A stretch of 64,000 bases of DNA from QHBQ01 sp038230695 (GTDB lineage Bacteria; Chloroflexota; Chloroflexia; QHBQ01). The DNA lies in NCBI GenBank assembly GCA_038230695.1, contig JBBRMT010000001.1, forward strand, positions 1 through 64,000. The letters run 5' to 3'. This document shows, one piece after another, positions 25,799-36,133 of the stretch. A program made the position numbers and the translations under genes. Under the pieces are notes generated by a model that saw nothing but the letters and a program-made list of their open reading frames with translations, did no database searches and had not been told where the DNA came from. Positions within the stretch are counted from its first letter, which is position 1. Every line of letters starts with the position of its first letter.

Positions 25799-25830
25799 GA
25801 GAATGTCTGCGCGGTGCGGCAGACATTCTC
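25799..25830. terminator. Perfect 12-bp hairpin after the ChrB-like gene
   Basis: GAGAATGTCTGC (25799-25810) and GCAGACATTCTC (25819-25830) enclose an 8-nt loop, 35 bp after the stop. There is no T-run; it could be a terminator or an operator for the protease gene at 25876. Confidence 0.55.
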
Positions 25831-25875
25831 TGGTAGAAGAAATAAGATTAATAATTGGAATAGGAGAAAGAAGGA

Positions 25876-28800
25876 ATGTCAAAGTTTCTTACCCGCCTGC
25901 TGGTCGCTAGCCTGGTGTTGTTCGCTATCAGTATGTTGGCGTTGACCAGCGCAAGTTATTCCACCAGCGCTGCCCGCGCTACCGCCTTCAGCGCCGCCCC
26001 TGCGCCGAAGGTCGAGCAGGCGGTGCTGAATGATACCGCCAATGGCAAGGTAGGCGCATTTGTGGTGCTGCTTGCCGATCAGGCCAACCTCAACGCCGCC
26101 TATAGCATGAAGGACAAGGATGCGCGGGGCTGGTATGTCTACAACACGCTCAAGAGCAAGGCCGACCAGACCCAGGGGCCAATCATCGCCTTGCTCACCA
26201 AGCAAGGGTTGAATTATCAGTCCTTCTGGGTTGCCAACGCCATCGTCGTCTACAACGGCAGCCGCGCTGTGGTTGACCAGCTTGCCGCCCGTAGCGATGT
26301 CCAGGCTATCGAGTCGAACGACTCGTTCATGGCGATCGAGCCGCCGCAGATTGCCAATGCCAAGCCAGCAAGCGTATCCTTGACCAAAGCAGTCTCCGCC
26401 GTCACCAGCGTAACCATTCCCTGGGGCATTAGTAACGTCAATGCTCCCCAGGTGTGGTCAATGGGCTACACCGGCCAGGGTATCGTGATTGGCAACGCCG
26501 ACACCGGAATGCAATGGGACCACCCCGCGCTGAGGCCCCACTATCGGGGCTGGAATGGCAGTACCGCCGACCATAACTACAACTGGCACGACTCCATCCA
26601 CGACTCCAGCGGCAACCAATGCGGCAACGACTCGCAATTCCCCTGCGATGACCAGGGCCATGGCACGCACACCACCGGCACGACTGTTGGTGATGATGGC
26701 AATGGCTATGAAATCGGCGTAGCCCCCGGCGCGAAGTGGATCGGCTGCCGCAACATGGACGCTGGTAATGGCACGCCCGCTCGCTATACCGAGTGTTTCC
26801 AGTTCTTCATCGCGCCCACCGACCTGAACAATCAGAATCCCAACCCTGCGCTCCGCCCCGACGTGATCAACAACTCGTGGGATTGCCCATCCAGCGAGGG
26901 CTGCGGTCAGCTAACCCTGCTGACGGTGGTAAACAATACGCGGGCAGCGGGCATTTTCGTTGAGGCATCGGCGCAGAACTCCGGCCCTGGCTGTTCATCG
27001 GTGGCGAACCCGCCCGCCATCTACGACTCCGCCTTCGCCACCGGTGCTTACGATATTGGCGACAACCTTGCGGGCTTCAGCAGCCGTGGCCCAGCCACCA
27101 TGACCGGCCATCTAAAGCCCCAGATCAGCGCCCCCGGCGTACAGGTACTCTCCAGTGTACCGCATAACGCTTACTCTTCAAACTACAGTGGCACCTCGAT
27201 GGCAGGCCCGCACGTGGTGGGGTCGGTCGCGCTGCTCTGGTCGGCCCGCCCTCAGCTTGAGCGAGACATTACTACTACCGAGCAGATACTGGAAAATACC
27301 GCCAATCCTAATGTCATAGTTTCGGGCGGACCGCAGACCTGTGGTGGTATCCCCAGCAGCCAGATCCCCAACAACTCCTTCGGCTATGGGCGGGTTGATG
27401 CCCTTGCCGCCGTCAACTCCGTGCCGCTGCAAACTCCCACCCCGACTGTGACTGGCACACCGCCCACCGCGACCGCCACCAACACGGCTGCGCCTACCAA
27501 TACGGCTGCGCCCACCAACACAACCGCGCCCACCAACACAACTGCACCAGCAACTGCTACGCCAACGCAGACCCCCTGCCCCGCGTTCTGGGTCAACGAC
27601 TCCAACATCCCCGGCCCGCGCATCGGCGCTGCTGCGGCAGGTGGCAACAGCGTCATCTTCGAGGCGGGCGGCGACGATGGCTCTGCCAGCCACATCTCCA
27701 ATACCGCCGCAATGTACACCGGCTCTGGCGCATGGCAGGCTATCCCCAATATGCCTATCTCCACGACTGATGCCTCCGGCCTCAGCAATGGCACCAACTT
27801 CTACGTGGTGGGTGGTAAGGATGCCAGCGGCCTGCCTACCGCCAACGTGCAGATTTACAACTCGATTAGCAACACCTGGACGATGGGAGCGCCCATCCCC
27901 ACGCCCGTCTACGGCGCGGTCGGCGCTTATGTGTTTGGCATATACCTGTTCGGCGGTTGCACTGATGCCGCTTGCTCATCACCCGCCAGTATCACTCAGA
28001 TATATGATCCCGTGAGAAACACCTGGGGGCCAGGGGTTGGCGTACCAGGCGGTCTGGCCCACGGCTTTGCCGCGCTGCTTGGCAGCAAGAGCATCTACGT
28101 CGTAGGTGGACTGGACAGCACGGGCGCGGCAACCAACCGCCTACAGATCTACGACTTTGCCGATAATCGCTGGCACTCCACCGGACTCACTCAGTTGCCT
28201 AACACATGGTCGGGGATGGCGGGCGGTATATTCAATGGTGAACTATACATCTTCGGCGGGGACACTAATGGCATCACCAACCGTACCATCAGCTACAACC
28301 AGACGCTCAACGCCTGGACCGAACGCGCCCCACTTAATCTGGCTACTACTGATATGCAGGGTGGAAGCCTACATGGCAGCCTCTACATCGTCGGCGGCAG
28401 CACTGGCGGTAGCAACGCCACCAGCCGCGTCGAACGTTACTCGTCCAATTGCAACGGCACACCTACGCCGATTGCCACTGCCACGCCAGGCGGTTCGACC
28501 GACACTCCAACCCCGGCCAGCACTATGGGACCACCGTCTCCAACCGTGGCTGCATCGCCGACTGCTGCGCCACCCTCGCCTACACCGTGCATTACAACGG
28601 GCGGCTGGAGTGCAATTGCCTCGATGCCCACCACAGCAATACGCAATGCCGGTGTCTACTACCCGCCCAACGGCAAGTTCTACTCGCTTGGCGGCAGCAC
28701 GGCCAAAGGCGCAAATACCGACATCCTCAACCCTTATGAGTATGACCCCACCGCCAACACCTGGATTACCCGCAGCGCCAGCTTCGATAATCCCTTTGTG

Positions 28801-30216
28801 GACAATATGGTTGCCGCCGCCCTCACCGATACCACCGGCACCCACATCTACACGGTTGGTGGCAGTCAAGGCAGCGCCTTCATTACCACCGCCGAGGTGC
28901 GTGTTTACGACCCAATTGCCAACACCATCAGCGTGCTGACCAGCGACCCGTGGACGCAGACGGTGATCAGCCCGAACATTCTACCGGGCGGGTTCGCGGT
29001 GATCAACAACACGTTGTACATTCTGGGCGGCATCGCCCTCAACGCCGACCCTACGCAGCAGTACACCATCCACGACATCTGGCAGTTCGACCCCAACCGG
29101 GCAGCCGGGTCACGCTGGGTACACAAGCTGTCGCGTTTGCCAGTCGCTGAAGGCTACGTGCCAGCAGCGGGCCTGGGCAGCGACATCTACACCGGCGGCG
29201 GTGCGGTAATTACAAGCACATCGCTGATTGATGTAGCCAACGCTTACTGGAACGATACCCCCACCGACACCATCTTCACGGTAACTCATGCGCTGACCGC
29301 AACTTCAAACACCCGTGGCGTAGATATGACCGACCCGATCAATGGGGATAAGATGTGGGTTCTGGGCGGCGGCTTCAATGGGCCTTATGCCGATGTGCAG
29401 ATTTATGACCCTGCCACCGACACCTGGACCGCTGGGCCAGCGATGAGGCAGGCCCGCCGCAACTTCGCAGCCGATGCTAACAATGACCATATCTGGGTGG
29501 CAGGTGGCTATGACGCGGGCGGCAATCCGATAGCAGCGGCGGAGGTATACAACCCATCCGCGCCCTGCGCTAGCCCCACCCCTGCACCTACTAACACACC
29601 TGCGGCAACCCCAACTGATTGCCCCAACCTGTTCGTGGATGTCAACGGCAACACCTTCTACACCGCAATCCACTACCTCAATTGCCGTGGCGTGGTCAAC
29701 GGCCTCGATGCTACGCACTATAGCCCCGCTGGCACGTCTACTCGCGGCCAGTTCGCCAAGGTGGTGACGCTAGGCTTTGGCACGCCGCTATATACGCCGA
29801 GTGTGCAAGACTTTGTGGACGTGCCACCCAGCTACTTCGCCTACGTCTACATTGAGAGCGGCTACCACGCTGGTATCCTCAGTGGCTTCGACCCCGCCAC
29901 CTGCACCGCGCACGGTCTGGCTACACCCTGCTACTTGCCTAACCTGCCCATCACGCGCGGCCAGCTTACCAAGCTAGTCGTCAATGCCGGTGGCTACACC
30001 CTGATTACGCCAACAGGTGGCACCCAGGACTTCGTTGACGTACCCACCACCAACGTCTTCTACGTTAGCATCGAGACCGCCTACCACAACGGCATCGTCC
30101 ACGGCTACCCTGGTGGCCTCTACCTGCCCAACGCCAACATCCGCCGCGACGAGATGGCCCAGATCGTCTACACTGGCATCATCAACCGACCACACTTAGC
30201 CCAGGACTTAGTGTGA
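25876..30216 (+). CDS. Giant S8 subtilisin-like protease with Kelch repeats and SLH domains
   Basis: This 1446-residue exported protein has a signal peptide (about 1-30), an inhibitor-like propeptide (about 50-155), and an S8 catalytic domain (about 180-520). The triad is Asp209 (NADTGMQW), His262 (GHGTHTTG) and Ser441 (GTSMAGPHV). A Thr/Pro linker (about 520-565, with repeats of (T)NTAAPTNT) leads to two sets of Kelch-like beta-propeller blades (about 570-855 and 905-1235, e.g. GLSNGTNFYVVGGKD). Three SLH domains (about 1247-1446; FVDVNGNTFYTAIHYLNCRG, FVDVPPSYFAYVYI, FVDVPTTNVFYVSI) should attach it to the wall or S-layer. AGGAG lies 9 bp before ATG. A decayed paralog lies at 37674-40188. 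Confidence 0.92.
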   Translation: MSKFLTRLLVASLVLFAISMLALTSASYSTSAARATAFSAAPAPKVEQAVLNDTANGKVGAFVVLLADQANLNAAYSMKDKDARGWYVYNTLKSKADQTQGPIIALLTKQGLNYQSFWVANAIVVYNGSRAVVDQLAARSDVQAIESNDSFMAIEPPQIANAKPASVSLTKAVSAVTSVTIPWGISNVNAPQVWSMGYTGQGIVIGNADTGMQWDHPALRPHYRGWNGSTADHNYNWHDSIHDSSGNQCGNDSQFPCDDQGHGTHTTGTTVGDDGNGYEIGVAPGAKWIGCRNMDAGNGTPARYTECFQFFIAPTDLNNQNPNPALRPDVINNSWDCPSSEGCGQLTLLTVVNNTRAAGIFVEASAQNSGPGCSSVANPPAIYDSAFATGAYDIGDNLAGFSSRGPATMTGHLKPQISAPGVQVLSSVPHNAYSSNYSGTSMAGPHVVGSVALLWSARPQLERDITTTEQILENTANPNVIVSGGPQTCGGIPSSQIPNNSFGYGRVDALAAVNSVPLQTPTPTVTGTPPTATATNTAAPTNTAAPTNTTAPTNTTAPATATPTQTPCPAFWVNDSNIPGPRIGAAAAGGNSVIFEAGGDDGSASHISNTAAMYTGSGAWQAIPNMPISTTDASGLSNGTNFYVVGGKDASGLPTANVQIYNSISNTWTMGAPIPTPVYGAVGAYVFGIYLFGGCTDAACSSPASITQIYDPVRNTWGPGVGVPGGLAHGFAALLGSKSIYVVGGLDSTGAATNRLQIYDFADNRWHSTGLTQLPNTWSGMAGGIFNGELYIFGGDTNGITNRTISYNQTLNAWTERAPLNLATTDMQGGSLHGSLYIVGGSTGGSNATSRVERYSSNCNGTPTPIATATPGGSTDTPTPASTMGPPSPTVAASPTAAPPSPTPCITTGGWSAIASMPTTAIRNAGVYYPPNGKFYSLGGSTAKGANTDILNPYEYDPTANTWITRSASFDNPFVDNMVAAALTDTTGTHIYTVGGSQGSAFITTAEVRVYDPIANTISVLTSDPWTQTVISPNILPGGFAVINNTLYILGGIALNADPTQQYTIHDIWQFDPNRAAGSRWVHKLSRLPVAEGYVPAAGLGSDIYTGGGAVITSTSLIDVANAYWNDTPTDTIFTVTHALTATSNTRGVDMTDPINGDKMWVLGGGFNGPYADVQIYDPATDTWTAGPAMRQARRNFAADANNDHIWVAGGYDAGGNPIAAAEVYNPSAPCASPTPAPTNTPAATPTDCPNLFVDVNGNTFYTAIHYLNCRGVVNGLDATHYSPAGTSTRGQFAKVVTLGFGTPLYTPSVQDFVDVPPSYFAYVYIESGYHAGILSGFDPATCTAHGLATPCYLPNLPITRGQLTKLVVNAGGYTLITPTGGTQDFVDVPTTNVFYVSIETAYHNGIVHGYPGGLYLPNANIRRDEMAQIVYTGIINRPHLAQDLV

Positions 30217-30234
30217 GAACTGAGGATTTAGTAT

Positions 30235-30278
30235 AAACAGAGGGAGGGCGCATCTAGTGGTGCGCCCTCCCTCTGTTT
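30235..30278. terminator. Bidirectional terminator between protease and clpC
   Basis: An 18-bp perfect stem (30235-30252 with 30261-30278) with A- and T-rich bases on both ends separates two convergent genes. It can act on both strands. Confidence 0.9.
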
Positions 30279-30295
30279 CAGTTATTCCTCAGTGC

Positions 30296-32833
30296 TTACT
30301 TGTCTTCGTCGTCCGCACCTGCGCCGATTAGTTCGGGCAGGCGGTCGTCGTCAATCACCGGCTTGTCGGGGTGGGTGGCTTCGAGCTTGAACATATCGTC
30401 CTCGACGGTGACGGTGACGTTGCTGCCTATCATGAAGCGACCTTCGAGGATGCCCTCGGCGAGGGGGTCTTCGATCAGGTTCTGGATGATACGGCGCAGC
30501 GGACGTGCGCCAAAGTTGGGGTCATAGCCGCGCTTGGCAAGCAGATCCATACCCTCATTACTGACATCGAGGGTCATTTCCTGCTCCTTGAGCTGCACGC
30601 GCACACGAGCCAGCAGCAGGTCGGTGATATGGCGGATGTTGTCGCCAGTGAGCGAGTGGAAAACCATGATGCCGTCAATGCGGTTGAGGAACTCAGGGCG
30701 GAAGGCCCGCTTGAGTTCGCCCATTACCTTATCCTTCATCTTGTCGTACTGGCTCTTGGCCGCCTTCTCGCTGTCGGTCTTGGTAGCGAATCCCATGTTC
30801 ATGTCGCGGTTGATTAGCTCTGCGCCCACGTTGGAGGTCATAATTATGACCGTGTTGCGGAAGTCTACGCGGCGGCCCTTTGCGTCGGCCAGGTAGCCGT
30901 CTTCGAGGATCTGCAGCAGCATATTGAAGACTTCAGGGTGAGCTTTTTCGATCTCGTCCAGCAGGATGACGCAGTAGCTCTTGCGCCGCACCGCCTCAGT
31001 AAGCTGACCGCCCTCTTCGTAGCCGACGTACCCAGGAGGCGCACCGACCAGGCGAGAGAGGTTGTGTCGCTCCATGAACTCGCTCATGTCAATCTTGACC
31101 AGCGCCTCTTCGCTGCCAAACATTTGCTCGGCCAGCGCTTTCGCCAGTTCTGTCTTGCCCACCCCGGTTGGGCCGAGGAAGATGAAGCTGCCAATAGGCC
31201 GCTTAGGATCCTTAAGCCCGGTGCGGGCGCGGCGCACCGCCTTCGATATGCCGGTAATCGCCTCATCCTGACCGACTACCCGTTGATGCAGGTGGGTCTC
31301 CAGTTGCAGCAACCGCACGGACTCTTCGCCCGCTATGCGTACCAGCGGGATACCAGTCCACATACTGACTACCTCGGCGATATCCTCTTCGGTGACGTAA
31401 GGCTTCTCGGCGCTGTGTTCGCCATCAATGCCCTCCTCCATCTCCGACAGCCGCTTGCGTAGCGCATCGGCGCGGTCGCGGAAGTCGGCAGCTAGCTCGA
31501 ATTGCTGTGAGGCGCTGGCCTCGTCGCGCTGCCGCTCCATATCGCGCAGGGCATTCATTGCCTCGCGCTGGCTGGGGCGGGTGGAAGAGCGGGTGAGCCG
31601 CACGCGGCTGGATGCCTCGTCAATCAAGTCAATCGCCTTGTCGGGCATGAAGCGGTCGGAGACGTAGCGGGCTGCCAGATTGGCGGCGGCCTTGAGCGCC
31701 TCGTCGGTGATGTAGAGGCGGTGATGTTCCTCGTAAAGCTCCTTGATACCGCGCAGGATCTGGATGGTCTCCTCGATACCCGGCTCTTCCACCATCACGG
31801 GCTGGAAGCGGCGCTCAAGGGCGGCATCGCGCTCGATGTACTTGCGATACTCGTCCAGCGTGGTCGCGCCGATGCACTGCATCTCGCCCCGCGATAGCTG
31901 CGGCTTGAGAATGTTGGCGGCATCTACCGCGCCTTCCGCCGCACCTGCGCCGACAATGGTGTGCAATTCGTCAATGAACAGGATGCTGCCAGTGTCCTTG
32001 ATTTCGGCCATTACCTTCTTCAGCCGCTCCTCGAACTCACCGCGATACTTGGTGCCAGCCACCAATGCGCCAATATCCAGCGACAGCAAACGCTTGCCAA
32101 TCAGTGTCTCTGGCACGTCGCCTGCGACGATGCGCTGGGCCAGCCCCTCGACGATCGCGGTCTTACCCACTCCTGGTTCACCAATCAAGGCAGGGTTGTT
32201 CTTAGTGCGCCGCGATAGTATCTGGATAACTCTCTCGATCTCCTTCTGCCGCCCAACGATGGGGCCGAGCTTGCCCTGGCGGGCGGCTTCGGTCAGGTCC
32301 ATGCCAAGTTGGTCAATGAAGGGGGTTTTGCTGTTGACTTTGGAGCTAGACGCGCCCGCAGTAGCGTAGCTGCCGCCACCGCCCGCCGCGCTGGCGTTCA
32401 GAACCTTGATCACTTCGGCGCGAACCTTCTCCAGGCTCACTCCAAGGCTTTCGAGTACGCCAGCGGCGATGCCCTCACCCTCGCGCACCAGGCCGAGTAG
32501 CAGGTGTTCGGTGCCGATGTAATGGTGATTGAGCTTGCGGGCTTCGTCAATCGCCAGTTCGATCACCTTCTTGGCGCGAGGGGTCAGTCCGATGTCGCCA
32601 ACCACCATCTTTTCACCCCGCCCAATAATGAACTCGACCGCGCTTCGCACCTTGTGCAACTCTACGTTCAGGTTTGCCAGCACGCGGGCGGCCACGCCAT
32701 CACCCTCACGCACCAGGCCGAGCAGGATATGTTCGGTACCGATATAGTTATGATTGAAGCGTTGCGCTTCTTCCTGGGCGAGGTTGAGTACCTTACGCGC
32801 CCGTTCGGTAAACTTATCAAACTTATCTGTCAT
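30296..32833 (-). CDS. clpC: ClpC-type AAA+ unfoldase
   Basis: This 845-residue protein has two N-terminal Clp repeats (about 2-145, [20 protein letters not shown]) for adaptor or substrate binding. AAA domain 1 has Walker A GEPGVGKT and Walker [13 protein letters not shown]-like motif ([20 protein letters not shown]) lies in the middle domain. AAA domain 2 has [16 protein letters not shown] and [15 protein letters not shown]. ClpC feeds proteins to ClpP. ATG 32833 is chosen because GGGAGAAG precedes it and homologs start here; an in-frame ATG at 32878 is not needed. The gene stands alone, without the ctsR-mcsAB operon of Firmicutes. A minus-strand TATAAT lies at 32935-32940. Confidence 0.95.
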   Translation of the reverse strand: MTDKFDKFTERARKVLNLAQEEAQRFNHNYIGTEHILLGLVREGDGVAARVLANLNVELHKVRSAVEFIIGRGEKMVVGDIGLTPRAKKVIELAIDEARKLNHHYIGTEHLLLGLVREGEGIAAGVLESLGVSLEKVRAEVIKVLNASAAGGGGSYATAGASSSKVNSKTPFIDQLGMDLTEAARQGKLGPIVGRQKEIERVIQILSRRTKNNPALIGEPGVGKTAIVEGLAQRIVAGDVPETLIGKRLLSLDIGALVAGTKYRGEFEERLKKVMAEIKDTGSILFIDELHTIVGAGAAEGAVDAANILKPQLSRGEMQCIGATTLDEYRKYIERDAALERRFQPVMVEEPGIEETIQILRGIKELYEEHHRLYITDEALKAAANLAARYVSDRFMPDKAIDLIDEASSRVRLTRSSTRPSQREAMNALRDMERQRDEASASQQFELAADFRDRADALRKRLSEMEEGIDGEHSAEKPYVTEEDIAEVVSMWTGIPLVRIAGEESVRLLQLETHLHQRVVGQDEAITGISKAVRRARTGLKDPKRPIGSFIFLGPTGVGKTELAKALAEQMFGSEEALVKIDMSEFMERHNLSRLVGAPPGYVGYEEGGQLTEAVRRKSYCVILLDEIEKAHPEVFNMLLQILEDGYLADAKGRRVDFRNTVIIMTSNVGAELINRDMNMGFATKTDSEKAAKSQYDKMKDKVMGELKRAFRPEFLNRIDGIMVFHSLTGDNIRHITDLLLARVRVQLKEQEMTLDVSNEGMDLLAKRGYDPNFGARPLRRIIQNLIEDPLAEGILEGRFMIGSNVTVTVEDDMFKLEATHPDKPVIDDDRLPELIGAGADDEDK

Positions 32834-32985
32834 CGTCTTCTCCCAGTTCAGGCTAATGTTGACAACGCGAATGGTCACTACTGCTAAATATACGTACTGG
32901 CGGAGTTTTTCTATTCAATTTTCTTGCCATCACAATTATACAACGGTGGCGGCAGGGTGATGGTTATATTTGTATTAGAAAGCGG

Positions 32986-33017
32986 CAAGCCCCCAATGCT
33001 TGCGCGGTGGGGGCTTG
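32986..33017 (-). terminator. Terminator after the S1-like gene
   Basis: CAAGCCCCCA (32986-32995) pairs with TGGGGGCTTG (33008-33017). It lies about 75 bp after the S1-like stop on the minus strand; the run after it is modest. Confidence 0.65.
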
Positions 33018-33092
33018 TGGTTTAATGCGGGTAGGTAGCCCTCTTGTTGGCGCCGAGTAGATGCAACGGTTAGTTGATAACCGCCAGCTTCG

Positions 33093-35720
33093 TTACTTGG
33101 TGTCACCACCATTGCCAGAGTGTGTGCCTTCTTCAGCGCCCGCCTCGCCATGCTGGCTGGACGCTTCAGAGCCGGTGCCGGTCTCCTCGGTAGGAGCATC
33201 GGAGTCGTTGTTGCCCTGGTTGGGGTAGGTTGTCGTGCCGCTGGCATCTCCGCCGCTATCGGTAGCCGCAGCGGTGTCGGCTTGTACCTCGCCACTGCTG
33301 GCTTCTGCAACGCTGAGAACGTGGCTGCCGCTGGCGGCAAAGCTCTCGCCGGTTGCCACATCGCCACTGGCGGCATCACTGTCGCTAGCATTACTTGGCG
33401 CGGCAGGCGCGTCGTTACCCGCTGGGTCGGATACTGCGGATACGACCTGGGCCGCTACCTCATCATCCTGCGCGGCGGTTGGCGCAACAACCTGGTCAAT
33501 CACCTCGGCGTTGGCAGGCTGCGACTCACTGATATGGGGCATTGCGGGCGGTGTGGTGTTAGTGTTCATGGTTACGTCCACAGTGTTCATCGCCGAGCGT
33601 GGTGTTTCGATTGCGGAAGTCTCATTAGTATCGCCCGACTCATCGCGTTGAGCCATCGCCTCGCGCATTGCCAGTTCCATTGCGCTCTGCCCGCCGCCAC
33701 CGAAGGTGGTCTGGCTGGGGATTTGCGCCTCACGCGGACGGCGGTCGCCGCCACGGTCACGCCGTTCGCCAGCGCCGCTGCCGCGTTCACCTCGGTCGCG
33801 TCGTTCGCCACCGCGCTCACCGCCGCTGCGTTCGCCGCGTGGCTCACCGCCACCGCTACGCTCACCGCGTGGTTCGCTGCCACGTTCGCCACGGGGTTCG
33901 CTGCTGCGCTCAGGGCGGGGACCACGTTCGCCACGTTCGCCGCCGGGTTGACCTTCGGCTAGGATGTCATCCATGCTCGCGCCTTCGACTGCCCGCTTGA
34001 GGCTGAGGCCGATGCGCTTGCGCTGCGGGTCAATGCGGATGATGCGCAGGGTGTGGTGTTCGCCCTCATGCACGGCATCGCGGGGGTGCATGATACGGCC
34101 CTCGGATAGCTCGGATACGTGGATTAGGCCTTCGACCCCATCAGCGATGCGGGCGAACGCGCCAAAGGTGGCAAGCTGGGTTATCGTACCCTCCACCAAC
34201 TGTCCTACCTGATAACGGCTGGTGATGTCCATCCAGGGTTCCTGCTGGGTGCGCTTCAGACTGAGCGCGATCTTGCGATCCTGCTCGTCTACGCCGAGGA
34301 CGTAAACATCAACCTCCTGGCCCACCTTCAGCACTTCACTGGGGTGGTTGACGCGGCTCCACGACAGTTCGCTGAGGTGGATGAGGCCGTCAGCCCCGCC
34401 AATGTCAACAAACGCGCCAAAGTCGGCGATGCTGACCACGCGCCCGTGGCGGGTATCGCCCGCCTTGAGTTCGGAGAGCAGCCGCTCCTTCATCACTTCA
34501 CGCTGCGCGGTAAGCGCCAGGCGTTCGCTGAGGATGAGGCGATTGCGGTTGCGGTTGATCTCGATGATCTTCAGGCCAATCTGCCGCCCAACCATCGCTT
34601 GCAGGTCGGCTTGCTTGGCCTGGTCACTGCCGCCCAGCCCGGTTACCTGGCTGGAGGGAACGAAGCCGCGCACACCGTCGAGGTTGACCAGCAGGCCACC
34701 CTTATTGTAGCCGCTGACATCAGTCTGGATGATCTCGCCCGCGTCAAACTGCCGTTGCAGCTTGCGCCAGCTTTTCTCCTGGCGGGCGCGGTTGAGCGAA
34801 AGGACGGCGTGGCCCTCGTTGTCCTCCGGTGTCACCACCGACACGAGTATCTCATCGCCTTCTTTCAGCTCACCAAACTCGGTTGGGCTGAGGTCGGAGA
34901 GTTCGTTGCTGGGGACGATGCCTTCAGATTTCGCGCCAATGTCTACCAGCAGCTCGTCCTTGCCCACGCGCATGATGCGCCCCTCGATTACGTCACCATA
35001 CTTGAGCGTCTTGAAGCTCTGCTGCCCATACATACTCATCAGTTCTTCCATTGTCTCACCGCCAGAGGCAGACGAGGCGCTGGATGCTGCAGAGGCGCTG
35101 GATGCAGTGTCGGTGGAGGTAACAGGAAGGGTAGAGGTATCTTGCTCGGCAGCAGCTTCGGTTGCCACATCGGCGGGCCGCCAGGGTGTTTCGCTGGATG
35201 CTTCAGCAGCGTCGGCCTGATCAGCAGCGGGGGCGCTAGCCTCGACTTCGTCGGCGGCGCGGGAGGCTTGCACATCGGCAACCGTGCTGGTCGCTTCCTC
35301 TTGCGTCGCGCTAAAGTCCTCACTGGTGGGTGGGGCTTGTTCATCAGCAACTGCACTGGTCGCTTCCGCATGGGTCGTGCTGGAGTCGGTGGTTTCAAGC
35401 GGGGCTTGCACATCGGCAACCGCGCTGGGCGCTTCTGGTTGCCCCACATTGATGTCTTCGCTAGTGCCGCTCAACGCCGTAGCGATGGGTGGCTCATTAC
35501 CAGCGGTGCCGCCATCCGGTTCGGCGAGGGTACTGGGCTGTAGCTCCGTGCCAGCTTCGGTGGAGGAGACATCAGCGTTGGATGAGGTGTCCGCTTCGAG
35601 CATCGAAGCAGGGCTGGGCTGGGCATCCGAGGAGCCATTGCCGCTGGGGGGGATAGTTGGCGAAGTGGTGGGCTGCTCGTCAGCGGCCGTGTTCTGCGCC
35701 TGGGCCTGGGTATCGTCCAT
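33093..35720 (-). CDS. Ribosomal protein S1-like RNA-binding protein with disordered arms
   Basis: This 875-residue protein has an acidic, Ala/Ser/Thr-rich N-terminal arm (about 1-235), then four S1 RNA-binding domains (about 242-313, 326-403, 421-492 and 507-578), e.g. GRVVSIADFGAFVDIGGADG. After them come an Arg/Gly/Glu-rich stretch (about 590-680, repeats of EPRGERG and GERRDRG) and a second acidic tail (about 680-875). S1 normally aids translation initiation on structured mRNAs. The RG-rich patch would add RNA affinity and could drive phase separation, which is inference. Canonical S1 lacks such long acidic arms. A weak ribosome site (AAGGACGG) precedes ATG 35720. Confidence 0.85.
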   Translation of the reverse strand: MDDTQAQAQNTAADEQPTTSPTIPPSGNGSSDAQPSPASMLEADTSSNADVSSTEAGTELQPSTLAEPDGGTAGNEPPIATALSGTSEDINVGQPEAPSAVADVQAPLETTDSSTTHAEATSAVADEQAPPTSEDFSATQEEATSTVADVQASRAADEVEASAPAADQADAAEASSETPWRPADVATEAAAEQDTSTLPVTSTDTASSASAASSASSASGGETMEELMSMYGQQSFKTLKYGDVIEGRIMRVGKDELLVDIGAKSEGIVPSNELSDLSPTEFGELKEGDEILVSVVTPEDNEGHAVLSLNRARQEKSWRKLQRQFDAGEIIQTDVSGYNKGGLLVNLDGVRGFVPSSQVTGLGGSDQAKQADLQAMVGRQIGLKIIEINRNRNRLILSERLALTAQREVMKERLLSELKAGDTRHGRVVSIADFGAFVDIGGADGLIHLSELSWSRVNHPSEVLKVGQEVDVYVLGVDEQDRKIALSLKRTQQEPWMDITSRYQVGQLVEGTITQLATFGAFARIADGVEGLIHVSELSEGRIMHPRDAVHEGEHHTLRIIRIDPQRKRIGLSLKRAVEGASMDDILAEGQPGGERGERGPRPERSSEPRGERGSEPRGERSGGGEPRGERSGGERGGERRDRGERGSGAGERRDRGGDRRPREAQIPSQTTFGGGGQSAMELAMREAMAQRDESGDTNETSAIETPRSAMNTVDVTMNTNTTPPAMPHISESQPANAEVIDQVVAPTAAQDDEVAAQVVSAVSDPAGNDAPAAPSNASDSDAASGDVATGESFAASGSHVLSVAEASSGEVQADTAAATDSGGDASGTTTYPNQGNNDSDAPTEETGTGSEASSQHGEAGAEEGTHSGNGGDTK

Positions 35721-35901
35721 TAAGATTTGCCGTCCTTATTTTTGATTCTTGCCTCGTCATGCTATGCCGCTTGCCTTGCTCTGGCCGGAGCAAGGGCAAT
35801 CTAACCATTGGATGGGATGCTGGGGTTCAGCCTGCCTGTACTCCCGCCGACGGGGTGGAGTATCCTCTGCACAGGCATAGCTTTGCGAGGCTTCGATGGC
35901 T

Positions 35902-35930
35902 ATTATACGCCATCCTGCGTTAAAATGCAA
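35902..35930 (-). promoter_or_regulatory. Promoter for the S1-like gene
   Basis: On the minus strand, TTGCAT (35925-35930) and TATAAT (35902-35907) are 17 bp apart, about 180 bp before the start. Confidence 0.55.
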
Positions 35931-35965
35931 GGAACGCATAAGTAGCGCAAATGATACAAGCCCTA

Positions 35966-35994
35966 TTGTTACTGCGCCCATTGCGGTGTATAAT
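35966..35994 (+). promoter_or_regulatory. Promoter for the Crp/Fnr gene
   Basis: TTGTTA (35966-35971) and TATAAT (35989-35994) are 17 bp apart, about 140 bp before ATG 36134. Confidence 0.55.
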
Positions 35995-36133
35995 TACGGC
36001 GCATCAGAGGAAATAGTTTGTGTTTGGGCGGGCGCAGTTGGTAGCTGGTGGAAGCCATACTTGCAGCGTATAGCGCGGCGGCGCAAGCTTGGGCAAGAAG
36101 CGCAGCAGCCCAGGCAGGAGTGGAGGAGTGAGG

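Larger units (their letters stand above)
35721..36133. other. Divergent promoter region, S1-like and Crp/Fnr genes
   Basis: It contains the two promoter candidates listed next, for leftward and rightward transcription. No gene or further structure was seen in it. Confidence 0.55.

Noticed and set aside
25876..30216. Two genes rather than one for the S8 and SLH parts
   Set aside because: The frame is unbroken over 1446 codons, with Thr/Pro linkers between parts as usual in such proteins.
33120..35543. Long plus-strand frames opposite the S1-like gene
   Set aside because: They are shadows of the Ala/Asp/Ser-rich arms; the S1 domains are clearly on the minus strand.
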